DNA of 64,000 nucleotides from Eriocheir sinensis (Eukaryota; Arthropoda; Malacostraca; Decapoda; Varunidae): NCBI RefSeq assembly GCF_024679095.1, contig NC_066577.1, positions 4,198,993 to 4,262,992 of the forward strand, read 5' to 3'. Shown piece by piece: positions 36,310 to 50,502 of this stretch (position 1 is its first letter; each line of letters starts with the position of its first letter). The notes under the pieces were generated by a model. It saw only the letters and a program-made list of their open reading frames with translations, ran no database searches and was not told where the DNA came from. The position numbers and the translations under genes were made by a program.

Positions 36310-37235
36310 TTAATTCGCTTCTCGCACAAGGGACAAATGTGTCCTGCTGAGTGAGTAAGTGATTTTAAAGTTTAGCCAGGCGTCCTCTGCATTGCCGTCA
36401 TCTGATAGTTGCATATCTATTAGTTTTCGTCGGATTTCTACGAAGTTGGCTCTTTTGAAATTGGGCACCTTAACTTTATTTTCAGTCACCGATGTTTGAG
36501 CTCTAATGTCAACGCGCACTAGTTTATGATCGCAGGAACCGAGGTGTTCTCCTACCGTGACATTACTGACTAGGTTATCTTGGGTCGCTATAACAAGGTC
36601 AAGTATGTTATTTTGTCGAGTTGGTTCAGAAATCATTTGGCTTAGATAATTTTCCTCTAGAAATTCGATCATTCTATGGGACTCACCTTCTGTACCCGAC
36701 AGTGTCGCCCAGTCGATATGGGGGAGGTTAAAGTCTCCTAGTATCAGTGAGTCGCTGTTATTAAGTGACTGCCTTAAGACGCTGTACATTTCAAGATCGC
36801 CATCAAGTGATTGCCCCGGAGGCCTGTAAGTGACAGATATATTTAAATTGACTTTTGCAATGTTTACTCGCACGCACAAATTTTCAACGTTACTGTTTCT
36901 TGGTGCTTTGTCAGTAGGTTGCAAGTAGCTTTTGACAAAAAGGGCGACACCACCCCCTCTACGGTTTACACGATCATTGTTGAAGAATCTGTAGCCATCT
37001 ATGTTGTATTCGGAACTTAAATCAATATTAGTGGTGTCGATAAATGTTTCGGTTATAGCAATTACGTCAAAGTTTTCTGTCAGAGCAAGACATCGCAGTT
37101 CATCAAATTTGTTTCTTAGGCTACGCGCATTGAAACTAAGGACTCTTAGGTTATCTTGAAGCTTGGTAATAGAGGTACTGGAGGGTTCAATGTTACGAGT
37201 CTGTTGCGGTGTATGGTGTCTATTTACACGGGCGG
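36310..37235 (-). pseudogene. CR1-C copy 2 ORF2, endonuclease part
   Basis: The frame is open from the ORF1 overlap near 37235: LSFNARSLRNKF (motif I), VIAITETFID (catalytic Glu), GGGVALFVKS, LILGDFNLPHIDW, TRQNNILDLVIATQ and GSCDHKLVRV. It overlaps the last codons of ORF1 in another frame. It ends early at 36310 because of a frameshift relative to copy 3. Confidence 0.82.
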
Positions 37236-38198
37236 GATGGAAGGACGTGGCTGAGAGTCGTTTTTTGTTGTTCGGGCGTTACGTACGGCGTTGTTGAGGA
37301 GCCTTCCAAATCTGGCTGCCCCGATGGGGAACAGGTGTATGCCGTCCCTTTGGAAAAGTTTACTCTGGCCGTAGAAATCGTTCCAGGCGTTAAAGAATTC
37401 GACGTCAAGCTCTCCGCAGAGAGTCTGCAGGCGGTTGTTGAGGCTGAAGGCTTTACTGTAGAAGTCGCCCTCATCCCATGTCCGTGGTAGAATTCCTGAA
37501 ATCAAAATATTAGGGGATTTAGACTTATACTGCTGGATGAGCCTACGGTACTTGTCCAGCAGTTCCTCAGACCGGGTCGTGGTGACGTCGTTTGTACCTG
37601 TGTGGAGAACAAAGAGTGAGTCATTAGAGGCCACAGCGGAGACCTCGTCCAGTGCAGCTGTGATGTCGTCAACACCAGCTCCAGGATAACAGTAGTTACG
37701 CCTACGACGGGGGACTCTGCCACAGAATTCAACCACCTGATGGCGAATCATAGAGTCACCGACCAAGAAGGTGCTCTGTTCCTCGTCCTCCTCCTCCAGT
37801 ATGGCAAATCTGTTGTAGCAATGAGTAGGATAAATGGCTCTAGGGGCGGGTCTGGCTCCTCCTCTCACGGGGGTGAAGCATTCAGCGTCAGCTCTACCGG
37901 TTCCCTGTGACGTGCCTTCTTCGGAAGGTGGCTGGGCATCGAGTGCAGGTGAGGAGGGTGATGAGGCGTCACTTGCAGGAGGGGCGACGATGTTGGCCTG
38001 GATAAACTCCTGCAAGGTATCAACAGTACTTGTTAGTTCGGTGATCTTCTTCTCGCCAGCCGTCAGCCTTTCGTCCTGTTGAAGGAGTCTCGTTTCCATC
38101 TGCTGTGTCAACAGGCAGATCTTGCAGACGGTCGATCGTCCTGAGAAGAAATGACCAGAGAAGTTTCCTGTGCAAGTCGAACATTTCTTTAGCGCCAT
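37224..38198 (-). CDS. CR1-C copy 2 ORF1, zinc motif plus SGNH esterase
   Basis: An intact 324-codon frame from an ATG at 38198. The N-terminus has paired Cys motifs (CSTCTGNF, CKICLL) suggesting a small zinc-binding fold, then a short coiled-coil-like stretch (residues 30-65) and a Ser/Pro-rich linker. The SGNH domain (about 145-300) has FLVGDSMIRHQ (Ser), HTGTNDV (Asn) and DGIHLFPIG (Asp/His). Esterase ORF1 proteins are known in CR1-like LINEs and probably act in the ribonucleoprotein. This is the only complete ORF1 in the window. Confidence 0.88.
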   Translation of the reverse strand: MALKKCSTCTGNFSGHFFSGRSTVCKICLLTQQMETRLLQQDERLTAGEKKITELTSTVDTLQEFIQANIVAPPASDASSPSSPALDAQPPSEEGTSQGTGRADAECFTPVRGGARPAPRAIYPTHCYNRFAILEEEDEEQSTFLVGDSMIRHQVVEFCGRVPRRRRNYCYPGAGVDDITAALDEVSAVASNDSLFVLHTGTNDVTTTRSEELLDKYRRLIQQYKSKSPNILISGILPRTWDEGDFYSKAFSLNNRLQTLCGELDVEFFNAWNDFYGQSKLFQRDGIHLFPIGAARFGRLLNNAVRNARTTKNDSQPRPSIPPV

Positions 38199-38530
38199 CT
38201 TGGTAAGGAGGAGAGAGCAAGTGAGTAGTGTTTATCTATATATTTGCTTTGCTTTTTCTTTTTCGTAGGGCAGAGGGACGCGTGCGTGAATAAGTGAGAA
38301 TAAGTGAGAGAGATGGGAAGGCGTAGGAGGGAGATAGGGGATGAAGGGCGGACGAGGGCGAAGGAAAGGGGGGGAGAGAGAGAGGGTGGGAACGAGATAG
38401 GGAGTGAGGAAGGAGAGACAGAGAGGGGCAAGTGGGGGGTAGTAATGAGAGAGAGAGAGAGAGGGGGGGGGGGGGCAATGGAGAGGGGAGGCGAGAGACG
38501 AGGAGGAGCGAAACGCGAGGGACGAGAGGG

Positions 38531-40085
<1,555 letters not shown>

Positions 40086-41520
40086 CATGATCGGTTACGT
40101 TACGAATTCTCTCAATTTCAGTCTGGAGAACTACACAACACTGGTCATTCGCTGAGTGGTTGATTTCAGGCTTCTTGTACCTCACACAATTTATGCATTT
40201 CTTCTCGGCCATGGTGCACTCCTGTGATTTATGATCGCCAGCGCATCTGAAACATTTTGTGGCTTCTCAATTGCTCTTAGCAGTACTGTTGGTCTCAAGA
40301 TGGCCGCATCTCCGACTATGATAACATATAATTGCATGGTATCTGTCTTTCACAGTGTATATTCCCCTTTCTAGTTTCAGCTTGTCATGATTCTTGTGTT
40401 CAGTTGGGTCGGGGGTTTCGTGGTGCAGTGGTTAGCACACTCGGCTCACAATCGAGAGAGCCCGGGTTCGATTCCCGGGGGGAGTGGAAAAATTTGGGCG
40501 GCTTTTCCGATACCCTACGCCCCTGTCCACCCAGCAGTGAATGGGTACCAGGTATTAATCGGGGGTTGTGTCCCGTCTCCTGGGGCTGTTCCCTTCTATA
40601 ACTCCTTCCCCCTCCTGTCTCTCTCCGGAATATGACCACAGATGTTGCGCCGACTAAACGAAACTTTCCAACTTTTACAGTTGGGTCGCACCTCAAAATA
40701 TAGTGCATCGTGCCGCCAGCCGCAGGCTTACTAAAAATCAGCTTAGTCTTATTCTCAACACCCTCAATTATGTGTAAGAACTCATTGCGGTCTAAGATGG
40801 TCTCCTTTATTTTTTTCTTGGTCTACTCTTTATCTACATTGCATATCATGATCTTTGGTTTCATCTTTCCAACACTCTTGGTACTAATTTGCTCAACAGC
40901 CCCCAATTTTTCTAGCAGCCTCATCCCTTGTGTTCTCATTATAAAAGTTCATGACAATATTACCTCCATTTGTGAATCTAGAATCAGTTATTTGAATGCC
41001 ATTGAATGCCTGGGAGACTTCATCCTTCATGTCTGTTGCCTTATTTTCCTGGGTACAAGCTTTCACAGCTAGAATATTCTTTTTGACTTTCCTGTCTCTC
41101 TTGGCCACGTCAGCCCAACTAAGCGCTTGGTCAGCTCGAAGGGTGTCAGCAACTGACCCCAGGCCCTCCTGCACCTTCTCAGCCCTTGATTCAACTTCAT
41201 CTTTTACCACAGATATTTATTTAGATAATTCTTGCCTGAATTCATCCAATTTCTCTTTAATTTTGGTAGCCAGAGATGCTTCATGAGGGCATGGTTTGGA
41301 AATCCAATTAATTTTAGGTACATTATCCTGCTTAATCTCAGACAAATGAGCACATTTCACATGACACCAGTTAGGACACAAACAGCATCCAATCCATTTC
41401 TCGCCCGTGAAATCCTCACAAACGTAACACAAACCCCTCACGCCCCTGGCCCTGACAGCCACGTCGACACAGCACTCTCCACGTGGAGCAAGACGCAACA
41501 CATCGCATCACGGCCACGAC
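40086..41520 (-). pseudogene. LINE-F ORF1 with PHD finger and zinc knuckles
   Basis: The minus strand encodes, in order, a PHD-like finger (CYVCEDFTGEKWIGCCLCP then WCHVKCAHLSE, 41290-41440), a linker with AKRDRKVKKNI (40893-41210) and nucleic-acid-binding zinc knuckles (KCFRCAGDHKSQEC, then KKCINC, about 40170-40270). This is the architecture of LINE ORF1 proteins; PHD ORF1 proteins are known in CR1-like elements. Frameshifts and stops separate the parts, and a SINE is inserted between linker and knuckles. No ORF2 follows. Confidence 0.7.
40412..40677 (+). mobile_element. tRNA-derived SINE with 11-bp target duplication
   Basis: The A box TGGTGCAGTGG (40421-40431) and exact B box GGTTCGATTCC (40465-40475) form a tRNA-like head, followed by a body of about 200 bp. 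The duplication CAGTTGGGTCG is at 40401-40411 and 40678-40688. It interrupts the LINE-F ORF1 coding sequence. Confidence 0.9.
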
Positions 41521-41839
41521 TGCTCCCTCACTCCCATGTGGTCTTCTGATTACTGTGTGAAGTGGGAATTTTCATGGTCCCATCGAGTTATGACAATAGA
41601 TAATGTCCTGCTATATATTATAACAGAAAGACCTGTATGGCAATCATAGCTTGCATTTTTCAAGTGATTGGTGTACGGTGAGTTTGTGTGAGTTTTAAGT
41701 GAACGGAGGGTGTGAATAATGTAACATAGTCTTAATGTCAAAATCTTTTATCACGATTTGTCAGAAGAGAGGAAGAAACATAATCACAAAACATAGAGAA
41801 TTCCAGAAGGGAGGCACTGCTATGGTGTGCATCTCTCCA

Positions 41840-41846
<7 letters not shown>
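41521..41846. other. no gene seen
   Basis: Short intergenic stretch without recognised features, ending in a (CA)n run. Confidence 0.4.

Positions 41847-41896
<50 letters not shown>
41847..41896. repeat. (CA)n microsatellite
   Basis: About 25 CA units. Confidence 0.97.
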
Positions 41897-41897
<1 letters not shown>

Positions 41898-41931
41898 TAG
41901 TACTTATAAACTGTATAAAGAGATTTATGGG

Positions 41932-42370
41932 ATGGAGGAGTACCTAGTCAAGCTTAATAAATGTAGTCGACTTTATATAAGCAAAGAAAACACTGGAAAC
42001 AATCAGCTGCCAGTAATTACAGGCAGACACAGCCAAGCAAGGAGGGAGGATCGGTATTGCACTAAATGTAATGACAGACAAATTGGGGATGAAGTTCATG
42101 TTTTATTACAGTGTCAACATCAAGATATTGTTCAGTTAAGAAATATGTGTTTACCGGAATGTTACATAATACGCCCAAACCAGTTTAAGTTTGTTTATTC
42201 AATGCAAACGAAAAATAGAGAATTGTTAACAAATTTAGCAAAATTTATTAAGGATTTGTTGAGGTTGTTCAGATGAATTTGTGTTTTATTACATTTTTTA
42301 GGAGCTGTGCTCCATACTCTGTAAGAGTCTGAGCAAATGAATATATTCTATTCTATTATATTCTGTATTC
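41932..42370 (+). mobile_element. LINE 3' end fragment with (TTCTA)n tail
   Basis: A 114-codon frame (41932-42276) ends a LINE ORF2. It contains REDRYCTKCNDRQIGDEVHV then LLQCQHQ, the Cys/His motif found after the RT in many jockey/CR1-type elements. The 3' region ends in repeated TTCTA/ATTCT from about 42345, a typical LINE tail. It is severely 5' truncated. Confidence 0.7.
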
Positions 42371-42383
42371 TATTCACACACAC

Positions 42384-42386
42384 GTA

Positions 42387-42421
<35 letters not shown>

Positions 42422-42439
42422 ATCTATATCTATATCTAT

Positions 42440-42530
<91 letters not shown>
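42384..42530. repeat. (TATC)n(TA)n microsatellite
   Basis: TATC tetranucleotides grade into about 85 bp of TA. Confidence 0.97.
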
Positions 42531-42531
<1 letters not shown>

Positions 42532-43090
42532 GTTTGCTCTTTATCCTTGGTTCTGAAATGTCATACATTGCATTCACCTGTGAACATGAGTAAATCAGAA
42601 AAGACAATACAGTAACATCCAGTCCTCTGCCCCCAGGCCAGGTCAATAGAAAATCATCGTAATTACAGACATAATGTGCCTTTATACAGGAGAACAGATT
42701 TTAGGCTAATGGACTCTGACTTATGAACAGGCATAAACAATAGTAATGCAAAACAAACTCTCCACGTACAACATGGGCTTTCAAACAACTAACACCTTCC
42801 ATAGTTTCACACTGCGCAAACTTGTGCCCCATTGCCACACAGGGCAATAACAACCAAGCCAGGTCCATACAGTGTCCGCAGTGCCAGACTGCAATCATCA
42901 TATTCTCAGCGGAGCTCAAACAATAACGATATTCACAGCTCCGGCGCGCGTGAGTGTCTTGATCGTGCGGCTGCCAGCGGTGGCCTGACTTGCTGCCGCT
43001 TGAAAAATGCAAGTTCGACAGAATGACATGTTCACGTAACCAATGATTGAGATGGAAAACTCCCGTGCATATCAATCACTCATAATTACC
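42531..43090. other. no gene seen
   Basis: Mixed-composition sequence; no domain-like frame on either strand. Confidence 0.4.
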
Positions 43091-43363
43091 AGGGGAGGCA
43101 GTGGCCGAGTGGTTAGCGTGGCCCTAGCGTGAACTGGGCTCGAATCCCCACTGAAACACGTTGATATTTCAAGTTATTGCTGTCCGGATCTTCAATCAGT
43201 CTTAACTTCAGCGACTTCAGTTAAGAGGAGCACCGGGGTCAGCATGTGCCATCCATGGCTCATACATCACGGCAGCCACCATAAATATAATTAGCCTGCG
43301 CCACTAACGGGCCCCTCAAGAAAGCCTACCAACGCTGGAGGCAGCACAAAAAAATAATAATTG
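43091..43363 (+). mobile_element. tRNA(Ser/Leu-like) SINE with poly-A
   Basis: The A box GTGGCCGAGTGG (43101-43112) and B-box region GGGCTCGAATCCCC (43136-43149) resemble the long-arm tRNA class. A 200-bp body follows, ending in an A-rich tail at 43347-43363. The 3' half matches 16590-16738. Confidence 0.85.
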
Positions 43364-43700
43364 GGCGGTAAACAATGCCTCGTTGGTATCGCCAGAACAG
43401 TCACACTGCATTAACTACGGTACTTTACAATATCCTATATACGTACAATATACACCTCAGATGAAGATGAAACCGATACGGGCCAGCACCGGACACTGGA
43501 CGGTAGGAGGACAACTGACGTGGCATCAGGAGAAGTTATCCACATCAGCCATCCTGACAGCCTCATGCGCTGCTGGCAGACTACCCTCAGCACAGCTGGT
43601 ATCCAAACTTAAAACTACACATTCCTTTTACATGCAGTAGTCTAATCAATAGAGTAATGTATTTTCACATATATCAACAGTAAATCCTTCCCAATCTTTT
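43364..43700. other. no gene seen
   Basis: No recognised feature before the microsatellite. Confidence 0.4.
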
Positions 43701-43713
43701 GACAAGCATTAGC

Positions 43714-44965
<1,252 letters not shown>

Positions 44966-47900
44966 CTATTCATCAGAGTTCATGAAATTTTTCTTACAGT
45001 AACTAATAACTTTAGATGTCCAATGTTTTGTAGCTTTTGTTTTAATCTGAATTTTTTCTATATATTGTTTAAAAGGGTCGAAACCTTTGTCAGCTATCAT
45101 TTCCATGTACTCAGCCTCTTTCCTGACGTTGCTGAGCTGTTCCAGCCTTGCCTGCCATCCCGGCTCTGCTTGGCTTCTCTCGGACTCCATCAGTATGTCA
45201 ATGTATTGCACTGTGGTCAGTGGGTTGGGTCTTAAAGCTATTTCCTGAAGCCGTTGGAGAGACTTTCTCACAGAGTCAGTCATGCACAAAACTTTAACTT
45301 TTAGGGCTTCGAATTCTCCGTTAACTTCCTCAATAAGATTTTCCGTAGTTAGCTTTTTCTGGGTGGCTTCTTCATAGCGCTGACGGAGTTCGTTGACTGT
45401 CTTCTTGGTCTTCTTCATTGTTAGTTCATATTTGAATGGGAAGTTCTTGTGCATCGTCCAATGACACTTTCCTGGGCAAATACGGCAGCTGTCACCTTGT
45501 ATCGCCCAGCATCCCCTTTTTCCTTCATCCTCACGGATCTGACAATTCTCATGGCACGTGCGATTACAATGGATGCAGTTTGTTATATACTGACCAGAGG
45601 GGATAGGCGTTTGTACATATATCTCTTCTTCAACTTCATACTCAAAGTTTTTGTTTCTCTCTATATCTGCATGATGTGTTTGCAGCATATCTATTTCTTT
45701 CCTGAGCCTCTCTAAGGTGGTAAGGCCTTGCCTAATATCCCTTTGTATGCCAATAACGTAAATCTGAAGTCTGTTCCTCTCAGTGAGCACATCCTGTGTA
45801 AGGATGAGACTCTTACTCTCAACGATGTTAAGCTGTTTAAGAAACAAATCAAAGCTCCTGAATCCCATATCCCAAAACAGACTGTCGAAGTTCCACTCTC
45901 CTTCATCTGCATCACTGTCGTGTTCATTCTCGTCGCACTCACTACTTTGGCGTGCATATAGAGCAGAGTTGTTGAATTTGAAGTGCTTTTTGTAGGGTAT
46001 TTTTGCTTCCTTGATTCCACTTAAAACCTGAGGTTTTTTGCCATCCGCAAAGGTGAGAAGTAAAAATATATTGTCAGCAATGTCTTTCCCGAAAAGAGAC
46101 AAAATCTGGTCAAATATATATTTCTGCGTTGGCGTTAGTCTGGGAAGTGAGGAATTGGCTACAAAGCCAACAGCATCGATGTGGCTGATGCCATCCGCAC
46201 CATAGGCTGTGAAAAACTTTCGGATACTTTCAGTTATCTCTTTGTCCCGCATGATGCCGCTCACATCTCCAAAGCCTGGCGTGTCTATGATGGTGAGGGT
46301 GTAGGGCACCCTGAAGCCCTCCTGGTGGTGTAGGGTGTACGAAGTGATTTTTGTGGTCTGACTCATTGCTTGGTTAGAAACGTTGGGCTCCAGAACCATC
46401 TTGAAACGAAACTGGTCTTTCCACTCGACTCCGAAGATGTAGTTCACAAGACCGTTGATTAGCGTTGTTTTGCCGGAACCGGTCGCACCCACGAGCATTA
46501 TGACTTTCTCTGTGACATTTGGTTTGTGATCTCCAAATTCAAGCTTTTCGATCATGTCCACAGAATTTCTTGAAACCTCTTTTAGATTGGGTTTGTAGAT
46601 GTTGGGACTGTTTTGTATCAAAGATGATTCATCACAAATGCATTCTTTGAGATCAAGGAGAGTGACTGGGGTAGCAGGATCCATGATGCTAACGTCACTG
46701 TCACGGCTTACTCCAGCTGGGCCGCATGAGGCTGCCACCTTGAATCTGGCGACAGTGTTAGGGTCAACATTCACTACGTGGGACAGTTTATTTCCGGAAG
46801 TGCGCGCTTTTTCTACCCAGTGACTGGCGCTTGTTTCCTCCTTAACAATGTACCCTTCGATCTTGCATCCGTTGGCTACACATGAGGGAGGCATCCATTT
46901 CAGACATATCTTCGTTGGAGACCTCTTCAGAGTTCTAAGGTGCTGGGGAGGACTGGCAGGCCTTGTCCTCACTGTCACTATGGCATTCCCGACGGGACCA
47001 TCTCCGACCTCGTCCCTGGCCCACACCCGGAACTCATATGCTGTGTTGGCGTCCAGGCAAGGTATGGAAGCCTGTCTATGATCAGGGTTTACAGTGAGCG
47101 TTGAGAAAACTGAATGCTCTCCTTCCTTGCAGCAGCTAACAACATAGCACTTCGCAGAAGAAGCCCCATATTTGGGCGGACTCCAGCTAATGGTGACACT
47201 ATCGTGCGTGGTGTCTTCAACCATGACTCTCTCCGGCGCTGACGGCAATTCATAGTCGCCACTGACAAGTCTGCCATATTTATAGCACTTGACCCGAGCA
47301 AAAAATGCATCAGATTCACAAAACTCTTGCGACACTAAAAATGACACTTCCTTCTTGGTTTCATTGGCAGAATAAAAATTTCTGAACACAGTGGCCACTT
47401 CCATCATGGAATTGCTGTTTATCTGCTGAGGTGCGGCTGAACCACCAGCTACGTCAGGAGTGTTCATAAACTGAGTTTCATGGCAGCATCGCTTCATTGT
47501 CTCCAGCTGGGAGTCATGTGAGGGTATTGAAATGCTCAAGCACAGGGAATACGTGCTATCCGGGTTCATGATAACAGACTCCAAATCGCCTGGTTCTGTA
47601 GCAAATTTAATGTCACCCAGAGCTTTTGTATACTCATTGAGAACTTTTACCTGTGTGCATTTTGCCTGGAGCCAGGATCGGAGAGCGAGACAGCTGAGTG
47701 GAGACCGGCTCATTTTGTTCAAGAGTTCCACCAAACATCCCTCTTCGTCTCCGCCTCCTCTGATACGAGGCAGCATCTCAGACAGTTCCTTCTGAATCAT
47801 ACGTTTGTAAGTCTCTGTTATATTTATGTATTCTCGTATTTGATACTCAATGCCCTGGAAACGCTTTACTGCATCTGATTTCAAAATGTCCTTGCATTTA

Positions 47901-48766
47901 ATGCTGATCTCCTGCATGTCTTCAAAGAACTTCTCCGTTTCACTGACTAAATTAACGCTAATCTCTCGCACCAGTCTAATTGCTTTGTTATCAATTAGGC
48001 AGAGAGGATACAACTGAACCTTGACTGGCACCGCTTTCTCTCCTCCAACTCCCAAAAGCTTCGGAAGTTCTTGGTAGAGCCTCACTGCATCAGAGAAAGA
48101 CGAAGGGTTCTGGGGCAACAAAAAGTCTCCGAAAAATCTACAAGTAAACTCTTCCGTTTTTTTCTTTTCATTTTCTGATAACTGGAGCTCGCCCTTTCCA
48201 TCTATCTTTATACAAGGTATTTTCCTTATCAATGCATGGACTTTTCCTTCCACTTCTTTTTCATGGCTTGAAGACGAATGTTGTCTGTCAAAGATGAAAA
48301 ATGCCTGTGCACCATAAATGATACTTGTGACGACGTGCGTTGCTGTTCCGTGATCAAACACTTGTTGATGCTGGACTCGCCCCTGACCTAACTGCTCCAT
48401 CGTCATGCTCTCCGACCGAGTTGTGCACTTGTACTGCAAGGTCACGCGTTCCTGGTGGCTGGAGCTCTTCCTGTTGTCGAGGTATTTTGCTGCTCCTTCC
48501 ACTTCCACAAGGCCGCCCAAGAAACTAAGTTTGAGCGAGGCGTTCACCTCCAGCGCCGAAGCCTTGTCATCTAGAGAGTCAGAGCAGGACACGTGGAAGT
48601 CACTGGTCTCCAGCTGCTGCTCTGTTTTGTTCTGCAGTGTGGCCTCGTCCCACAAAGTAATGCCGGGTATCAGTCTTTCGGTCCTGCTGTCGTAAAGCAT
48701 CCCTAAGCGGAAGGGACGGCCCAGGGCTGCCAGAGAAAGAACTCTCTCACCGTCTGGTGTCCCCAT
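44966..48766 (-). CDS. stonustoxin-like/FN3/P-loop GTPase protein
   Basis: A 1,266-codon uninterrupted coding exon. The N-terminal part (about 1-250) has ALGRPFRLGMLYDSR and LIPGITLWD, the hallmark opening of SNTX-type proteins of the perforin (MACPF/CDC) superfamily. An alpha-helical FAT-like segment (250-370) and a thioredoxin-like SNTX segment (380-490) follow. Two fibronectin III domains lie at about 507-600 and 602-695. A GTPase domain begins at about 750, with P-loop GATGSGKTT (760-768), DTPGFGD (about 823) and TFADG in place of the usual NKxD. A Cys/His-rich motif (CIHCNRTCHENC, 1058-1106) and a coiled-coil tail end it. Stonefish toxins end in SPRY instead; FN3/GTPase versions occur in non-venomous animals, so I infer an intracellular, perhaps immune role and not a venom toxin. 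The start is placed at the ATG before GTPDGERVLS. The frame is open 30 codons further to 48856, but a CTGCCTCATTTCAG acceptor at 48814 suggests an upstream non-coding exon. Alternatively those 30 hydrophobic residues are a signal peptide. Confidence 0.88.
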   Translation of the reverse strand: MGTPDGERVLSLAALGRPFRLGMLYDSRTERLIPGITLWDEATLQNKTEQQLETSDFHVSCSDSLDDKASALEVNASLKLSFLGGLVEVEGAAKYLDNRKSSSHQERVTLQYKCTTRSESMTMEQLGQGRVQHQQVFDHGTATHVVTSIIYGAQAFFIFDRQHSSSSHEKEVEGKVHALIRKIPCIKIDGKGELQLSENEKKKTEEFTCRFFGDFLLPQNPSSFSDAVRLYQELPKLLGVGGEKAVPVKVQLYPLCLIDNKAIRLVREISVNLVSETEKFFEDMQEISIKCKDILKSDAVKRFQGIEYQIREYINITETYKRMIQKELSEMLPRIRGGGDEEGCLVELLNKMSRSPLSCLALRSWLQAKCTQVKVLNEYTKALGDIKFATEPGDLESVIMNPDSTYSLCLSISIPSHDSQLETMKRCCHETQFMNTPDVAGGSAAPQQINSNSMMEVATVFRNFYSANETKKEVSFLVSQEFCESDAFFARVKCYKYGRLVSGDYELPSAPERVMVEDTTHDSVTISWSPPKYGASSAKCYVVSCCKEGEHSVFSTLTVNPDHRQASIPCLDANTAYEFRVWARDEVGDGPVGNAIVTVRTRPASPPQHLRTLKRSPTKICLKWMPPSCVANGCKIEGYIVKEETSASHWVEKARTSGNKLSHVVNVDPNTVARFKVAASCGPAGVSRDSDVSIMDPATPVTLLDLKECICDESSLIQNSPNIYKPNLKEVSRNSVDMIEKLEFGDHKPNVTEKVIMLVGATGSGKTTLINGLVNYIFGVEWKDQFRFKMVLEPNVSNQAMSQTTKITSYTLHHQEGFRVPYTLTIIDTPGFGDVSGIMRDKEITESIRKFFTAYGADGISHIDAVGFVANSSLPRLTPTQKYIFDQILSLFGKDIADNIFLLLTFADGKKPQVLSGIKEAKIPYKKHFKFNNSALYARQSSECDENEHDSDADEGEWNFDSLFWDMGFRSFDLFLKQLNIVESKSLILTQDVLTERNRLQIYVIGIQRDIRQGLTTLERLRKEIDMLQTHHADIERNKNFEYEVEEEIYVQTPIPSGQYITNCIHCNRTCHENCQIREDEGKRGCWAIQGDSCRICPGKCHWTMHKNFPFKYELTMKKTKKTVNELRQRYEEATQKKLTTENLIEEVNGEFEALKVKVLCMTDSVRKSLQRLQEIALRPNPLTTVQYIDILMESERSQAEPGWQARLEQLSNVRKEAEYMEMIADKGFDPFKQYIEKIQIKTKATKHWTSKVISYCKKNFMNSDE

Positions 48767-48901
48767 CTTGCCTTGGCTGCTGGAGATATTGCCGCAGCAC
48801 CTAGAGACTCGTCCTGAAATGAGGCAGCATATTATTATCATTAGAGATATTTCCATCTATATTAAATGAAAAAAGATGGTTTACAAATTATTTAAAAATA
48901 G

Positions 48902-48903
<2 letters not shown>

Positions 48904-48957
<54 letters not shown>
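48904..48957. repeat. (CA)n microsatellite
   Basis: About 27 CA units just upstream of the SNTX/GTPase gene. Confidence 0.97.
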
Positions 48958-48958
<1 letters not shown>

Positions 48959-49360
48959 CTTTGTACTGCAGGGATGGGCACGCTCGTCTCGCAACCGAGA
49001 GGACCTTGGTTTCATTGGGGTGTATTTCCCTTCTCTATACTGGTATGTGGTGCCCACTCCTGAACAAGGCGGGCTACCTTAGGTCAGGTTAGGTTAGGTT
49101 GGGTTAGGTTCGGTTTAGTTGGAATCAGTCAGGGTAATTTTGATTGGGAATCGCAGAGAGTAATTTCCAGAACGCCCCGTGATTAAGTTGGAAACTACAG
49201 CCGAGCGTCTCCACTCAGGGACCACACACCCGTAGAGAGATTGGGAATTTCCCGGGCAGAGAGGAGGCGGATGGGCAGTCTCTTCAGTACGTGTCCCCTG
49301 TCCATCCTGCAGTGAATGGGCGTCAGGTGGGAGTTGTGTTAAGCCTCACAAGGGTGTGTG
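48958..49360 (+). mobile_element. degenerate tRNA-derived SINE
   Basis: The head GTACTGCAGGGATGGGCACG with a decayed B box (GGTTTCATTGG) resembles the SINE at 40412. The body phrase CCCTGTCCATCCTGCAGTGAATGGG recurs at 49295-49322 as a close relative. TTAGG-like repeats (49080-49120) and other sequence separate head and body. Confidence 0.5.
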
Positions 49361-50280
<920 letters not shown>

Positions 50281-50502
50281 GCAAATATGGGCTACCATTT
50301 TTTTCTCCAAATATCTTTGCGTTTTAACGGCGGTTAAATAAAATAATATCTGCATTACAAAATAAGTTATGGTTACAACGCTAAGCATGCAACGTCCTTA
50401 ACAATCATTACAGTTTTCTGTCCAATAACTTTTTTATTCAGTTACTCAAAATCGCTGTTTGTTAAATGGTGGTGCAAATATGGGCTGCCTATTTAAGATA
50501 TA

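Larger units (their letters stand above)
34257..38530 (-). mobile_element. CR1-C copy 2, full length
   Basis: A 4.27-kb element with a purine-rich 5' leader (38200-38530), ORF1, overlapping ORF2, a 3' untranslated region with a GGTGGTCT hairpin, and an (ATTTACATAG)2 terminus next to GAGAGA. It is nearly identical to copy 3 at 57549-61800, which sets the boundaries. The 5' ends agree up to GCGAAACGCGAG. Confidence 0.9.

Noticed and set aside
40412..40490. tRNA gene
   Set aside because: Pol III boxes are present, but a SINE body and target duplication follow; the same applies at 43091 and 9195.
44966..48766. Venom toxin gene
   Set aside because: Only the N-terminal module is stonustoxin-like; the SPRY end is absent and FN3/GTPase domains follow, so a venom role is not supported.
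49080..49120. Telomeric TTAGG repeats
   Set aside because: Only a few irregular TTAGGTT-like units, interspersed in unique DNA; also seen near 9000 and 7900 without array structure.
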